64,000 bases of DNA, taken from contig OZ244777.1 in assembly GCA_965219495.1 (NCBI GenBank), positions 4,278,001 to 4,342,000 on the forward strand. The letters run 5' to 3'. Shown piece by piece: positions 61,254-64,000 of the stretch. The position numbers and the translations under genes were made by a program. The notes beneath the pieces are model-generated. The model saw only the letters and a list, made by a program, of their open reading frames with translations. It did no database searches and was not told where the DNA came from. Each line of letters opens with the position of its first letter. Within the stretch, counting starts at the first letter, position 1. Origin of the DNA: CAZPXZ01 sp965219495 (GTDB taxonomy: Bacteria; Pseudomonadota; Alphaproteobacteria; Rhodobacterales; CAZPXZ01).

Positions 61254-63320
61254 CTACTCCTTGAGCGAGATTGTGAGGTTGCCCCACCGGTCCACTTCGC
61301 AGGTATCGCCGGGAAAAACCAGAACTGTAGCGTCCATTTGCTCGATGATCGCGGGGCCTTCGATTCGAATGCCAAGTCGCAATTCGCTGCGGCGGAAGAG
61401 CGGAGCGGCCATCCGATTCCGTTCGCCGAAGTCAGCGGTCCGTTCGCCGAAAGCTGTGGCAGAATTGCCGGTTCGCAGTTCCGGGAGACCGGCATATGTT
61501 TGAAGAGCGACGGCTTTCGCCATCAGGTGCACGATCTGAACGGGTTCGTCTTCTGCCGCAAAACCATAACTCGCTTCGTGGACGCGGCGGAATTCCGCGG
61601 AAATGGATTCGGCAAGCGCAGCATCGTCGAGGTCGAATCTTACCCCGACAGGGAGCTCGTAGTTCTGGCCAAAATACCGGACCCCGGCATGCCAGCGGAC
61701 GCTCCGGTTATCGATTGGCACGTCTTCTTCCTCGTACCAGCTACTGATTTCCGTCTGCATCGCCTTGAATACTGTTCGAAGGGCCTGGACCCCGCCGGCG
61801 TTCAGCCCGGCGAGCACGGCCCGGACATATTCCGCTGTAAGAAGCGCACTCATTGCCCCTTCCGCGCAGAGAATTCCGGGGCTCGGAGGAACGATGACGC
61901 GGGGAATTCCGAGATCGCGGGCAATGTCGACCGCGTGAAGCGGGCCGGCGCCCCCGTATGCGAACAGAGTGAATTCCCGCGGGTCATGCCCTCGCTCGAC
62001 CGACACGGAACGGATGGCCTTCCCCATCACCGCGGAAGCCACCTTGACGATTCCGAGAGCGGTTTCGCCTGGCGCCATTTCCAGTCGGTTGGCCAGGTTC
62101 GCAATTTCTTTTTCCGCGCATGAGCGATTAATCGGCATGCGGCCGTCCAACAGCGTTTCGCCATTGAGGCGGCCAAGTATCACGTTGGCGTCGGTCACCG
62201 TCGCATCTTTTCCGCCAAGTGCGTAGCACGCCGGACCCGGGTGGGCGCCAGCGGATTGGGGGCCTACTTTCAAGAGCCCGTCCCGGTCAATCCATGCGAT
62301 GGATCCTCCTCCGGCGCCGACCGCAATCACGTCGAGCGCGGGCATACGGATGGGAAACCCGGCGAGGTCGCATTCGTCAACCTCGGAGGGAATCCCTTCG
62401 CGCAGGAGGCAGACATCCGCGCTGGTTCCCCCTACATCCAACGTGATGAGGTTTCCGAATCCGGCGAGGCCGGCGCGCCGTTCCGCGCCTCTTACCCCGG
62501 CGGCGGGACCGGAAAGGCATGCCCGAACCGGCAGACGCCGAGCCATGCGCGCCGACATCAACCCGCCGGAACTCTGGCTGATCTTGATCTCCGGCTTGAT
62601 TCCCAGTTGTTCGGCGCTGTGGGCAAGACGGTCGAGATAGGAACCGATAATCGTAAGGAGAGCCCCGTTGAGCACGGCGGTTGAGAATCGCTCGTATTCG
62701 CGGAATTCCGGATAGACGGAGGAAGAAGTCAGGACCGCGACCGAGTCGCTCAAATTTTGCCGCAAGATTTCCGCAGCGCATCGCTCATCTTCCGGAAATG
62801 CGTAGGAGTGCAGGAAGCAAACCACTACGCAGTCAACCTTTGCGGCACCGAAGAGACCGGCGGCCTTCTCCACTGCATCCCGGTCCAGGGGCACATGGAC
62901 AGTTCCATCGAAGAGCCTTCGCTCCGGCACTTCCAGCCGAAGTTCGCGCGGAACGATCGGGGGTGGATGGTCCCGATGGATGTCATAGACCTCGGGCCGG
63001 GTCTGCCGGCCGATTTCGAGCAGGTCACGAAACCCTGTAGAGGTCAGAACCGCAACACGTCCGCAGCGTCGCTGGATGAGTGCATTGGTGCCCACGGTCG
63101 TACCGTGGGAGAGGCGCGATACGTTGGTGGCCTGAAGCCCGTGCAGATCGAAAATCTCGCGCAGGCCCTCGACAACGGCGCGGTCCGGCTGATCCGGTGT
63201 CGACGCGACCTTGTGTTGAATGAGGCGTCTTCCGCCATCCAGAATCAGCGCGATGTCGGTGAAGGTCCCACCGACATCGACACCGACTTCTATGGAACTG
63301 CTCAAGGAGATTACCGGCAT
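61254..63320 (-). CDS. Hydantoinase A/oxoprolinase family protein (HyuA)
   Basis: The 688-residue ATP-binding partner has EVGVDVGGTFTDIALI at the N-terminus, SHGTTVGTNALIQRR, TSTGFRDLLEIGRQ, ISQSSGGLMSARMA, a second phosphate-binding motif ITLDVGGTSADVCLL, GAGGGSIAWID and GHDPREFTLFAYGGAGPLHA. ATP is expected to phosphorylate the imide, enol or lactam substrate before ring opening by HyuB. The pair forms a two-gene operon. The specific substrate (hydantoin, oxoproline or another) cannot be assigned. Confidence 0.92.
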   Translation of the reverse strand: MPVISLSSSIEVGVDVGGTFTDIALILDGGRRLIQHKVASTPDQPDRAVVEGLREIFDLHGLQATNVSRLSHGTTVGTNALIQRRCGRVAVLTSTGFRDLLEIGRQTRPEVYDIHRDHPPPIVPRELRLEVPERRLFDGTVHVPLDRDAVEKAAGLFGAAKVDCVVVCFLHSYAFPEDERCAAEILRQNLSDSVAVLTSSSVYPEFREYERFSTAVLNGALLTIIGSYLDRLAHSAEQLGIKPEIKISQSSGGLMSARMARRLPVRACLSGPAAGVRGAERRAGLAGFGNLITLDVGGTSADVCLLREGIPSEVDECDLAGFPIRMPALDVIAVGAGGGSIAWIDRDGLLKVGPQSAGAHPGPACYALGGKDATVTDANVILGRLNGETLLDGRMPINRSCAEKEIANLANRLEMAPGETALGIVKVASAVMGKAIRSVSVERGHDPREFTLFAYGGAGPLHAVDIARDLGIPRVIVPPSPGILCAEGAMSALLTAEYVRAVLAGLNAGGVQALRTVFKAMQTEISSWYEEEDVPIDNRSVRWHAGVRYFGQNYELPVGVRFDLDDAALAESISAEFRRVHEASYGFAAEDEPVQIVHLMAKAVALQTYAGLPELRTGNSATAFGERTADFGERNRMAAPLFRRSELRLGIRIEGPAIIEQMDATVLVFPGDTCEVDRWGNLTISLKE

Positions 63321-63626
63321 GCCGCAGGGATTGGGTTCTTGGTGAAATGTTCGTGACGCAAGGTGCGAGTCATTTACCCGGTTAATCCTTTCGGCGGAGG
63401 GGAGGAACCAATCCGACCCGGTGGAAAGATGAAAACCGTCCGCCGCAAGTGCCCGCCAATTCGCGGGCCAGGCGGAGCGACGCGATCCGTAGAGGCGCGG
63501 CTGACTCCATGCAGTCTCGCCGACCCGGTACTACAGTGGAGAGGTGATCCGCATTATGCAAGCGGCGTGCTGGTGCTGACCGTGCGAAGGCTGGCGCGGT
63601 GAGACTCCTCATCTGACATTCTATCG
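63321..63626 (+). other. Intergenic region between ubiA and hyuA
   Basis: About 300 bp between two minus-strand genes. It holds the presumed hyuAB promoter. A short plus-strand frame (63363-63602) has no motif and is unlikely to be a gene. Confidence 0.4.
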
Positions 63627-64000
63627 TTACAGGCTTCCCACCAGGATGGCGGCAAGGAGAACGAGTCCGGCATCGCGGTTCGCGCGAAACATCCGGAGGC
63701 AGTTTTGCCGGTCGCCGGTCTGGAGCGAAAAGCATTGCCACGCGAGGCGGTCCGCGAACGCCGCGAGCACCAGCCAGAAAGCGAGGCCCAGGCCGGCCGC
63801 GTAACCGGCCGCGGCCGCGAAAGCTACCGCCGCCACGTAGAAACCCGCGATGGCCCGGGGCGATGTGTCTCCGAACTTGATCGCAAGCGACTTCACGCCA
63901 ATTTCCCGGTCGTCGTCCCGGTCCATCAGCGCATAGATGGTGTCGTAGCCGAGTGTCCAACAGATTCCGCTCGCATAGAGAAGGAGTGGCGCCCAGCCCA
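63627..64000 (-). CDS. ubiA: 4-hydroxybenzoate polyprenyltransferase, C-terminal part
   Basis: The gene enters from beyond the right edge; about 123 residues are visible. They include the second Asp-rich prenyltransferase motif in GYDTIYALMDRDDDREIGVKSLAIKFGD and four hydrophobic segments before TAA at 63627-63629. UbiA attaches the polyprenyl tail to 4-hydroxybenzoate in ubiquinone synthesis at the inner membrane. The GYDTIYAxxDxxDD pattern favours UbiA over related heme O or menaquinone enzymes. Confidence 0.9.
   Translation of the reverse strand, partial: GWAPLLLYASGICWTLGYDTIYALMDRDDDREIGVKSLAIKFGDTSPRAIAGFYVAAVAFAAAAGYAAGLGLAFWLVLAAFADRLAWQCFSLQTGDRQNCLRMFRANRDAGLVLLAAILVGSL

Overview
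The window is GC-rich, densely coded DNA from an alphaproteobacterium. The clearest evidence is the left end. An spc/alpha ribosomal operon has adk after secY and lacks rpsD between rpsK and rpoA, and it is followed by rplQ, a Deg-type protease, rarA, crcB, an RluC-type pseudouridine synthase and an ATP12-type ATPase assembly factor. I know that order from alphaproteobacteria. A B12-dependent ribonucleotide reductase, LpxK, CysQ, class 2 PyrD, PccB and UbiA fit. The genus cannot be read from the sequence; no rRNA gene is present.

Layout. 1-11.8 kb: one long co-directional block of translation, secretion and housekeeping genes, mostly coupled by 4-bp overlaps, with many GTG/TTG starts. 11.8-12.8 kb: a decayed ISKra4-type insertion sequence. 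12.8-22.2 kb: a divergent catabolic locus. On the minus strand it encodes a dipeptide-type ABC transporter, an M81/MlrC metallohydrolase and a D-threonine aldolase/D-serine dehydratase-like PLP enzyme; on the plus strand RidA and an RpiR-family regulator. The shared control region carries a 13-bp direct repeat. 22.9-24.5 kb: an ABC-2 exporter. 24.5-27.2 kb: a decayed stretch with an orphan antitoxin next to a broken toxin, ending at tRNA-Ser(GGA). 27.5-34.6 kb: pccB, a gamma-glutamyltransferase-like gene, recN, then coupled paaG-like, sseA-like and GNAT genes. 34.7-35.4 kb: a dead higBA pair. 35.7-46 kb: nrdJ, lpxK, cysQ, a thioesterase, an HD hydrolase, pyrD and an aminotransferase. 46-53.3 kb: a junkyard containing a truncated ABC ATPase, a second ISKra4 relic, an HTH+HEPN-like pair, the 3' end of a group II intron, an intact terC-like gene, and a TnpB element lying between two 5'-truncated gene remnants. 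53.3-64 kb: a PaaK-like ligase, rpmJ, a SprT-like metalloprotein, a surface subtilase, tRNA-Val(GAC), hyuA/hyuB and the 3' end of ubiA.

The core operons are intact while accessory genes are often broken: about ten disrupted genes lie in 64 kb. This suggests ongoing loss of accessory functions. Some single-base lesions, such as the homopolymer frameshift in the peptide-binding protein, could instead be assembly errors. The loci I find most interesting are the RpiR/RidA/MlrC catabolic locus, the TnpB element bounded by 24-bp inverted repeats, the HTH-HEPN pair, and the SprT-like protein carrying two copies of a small domain.
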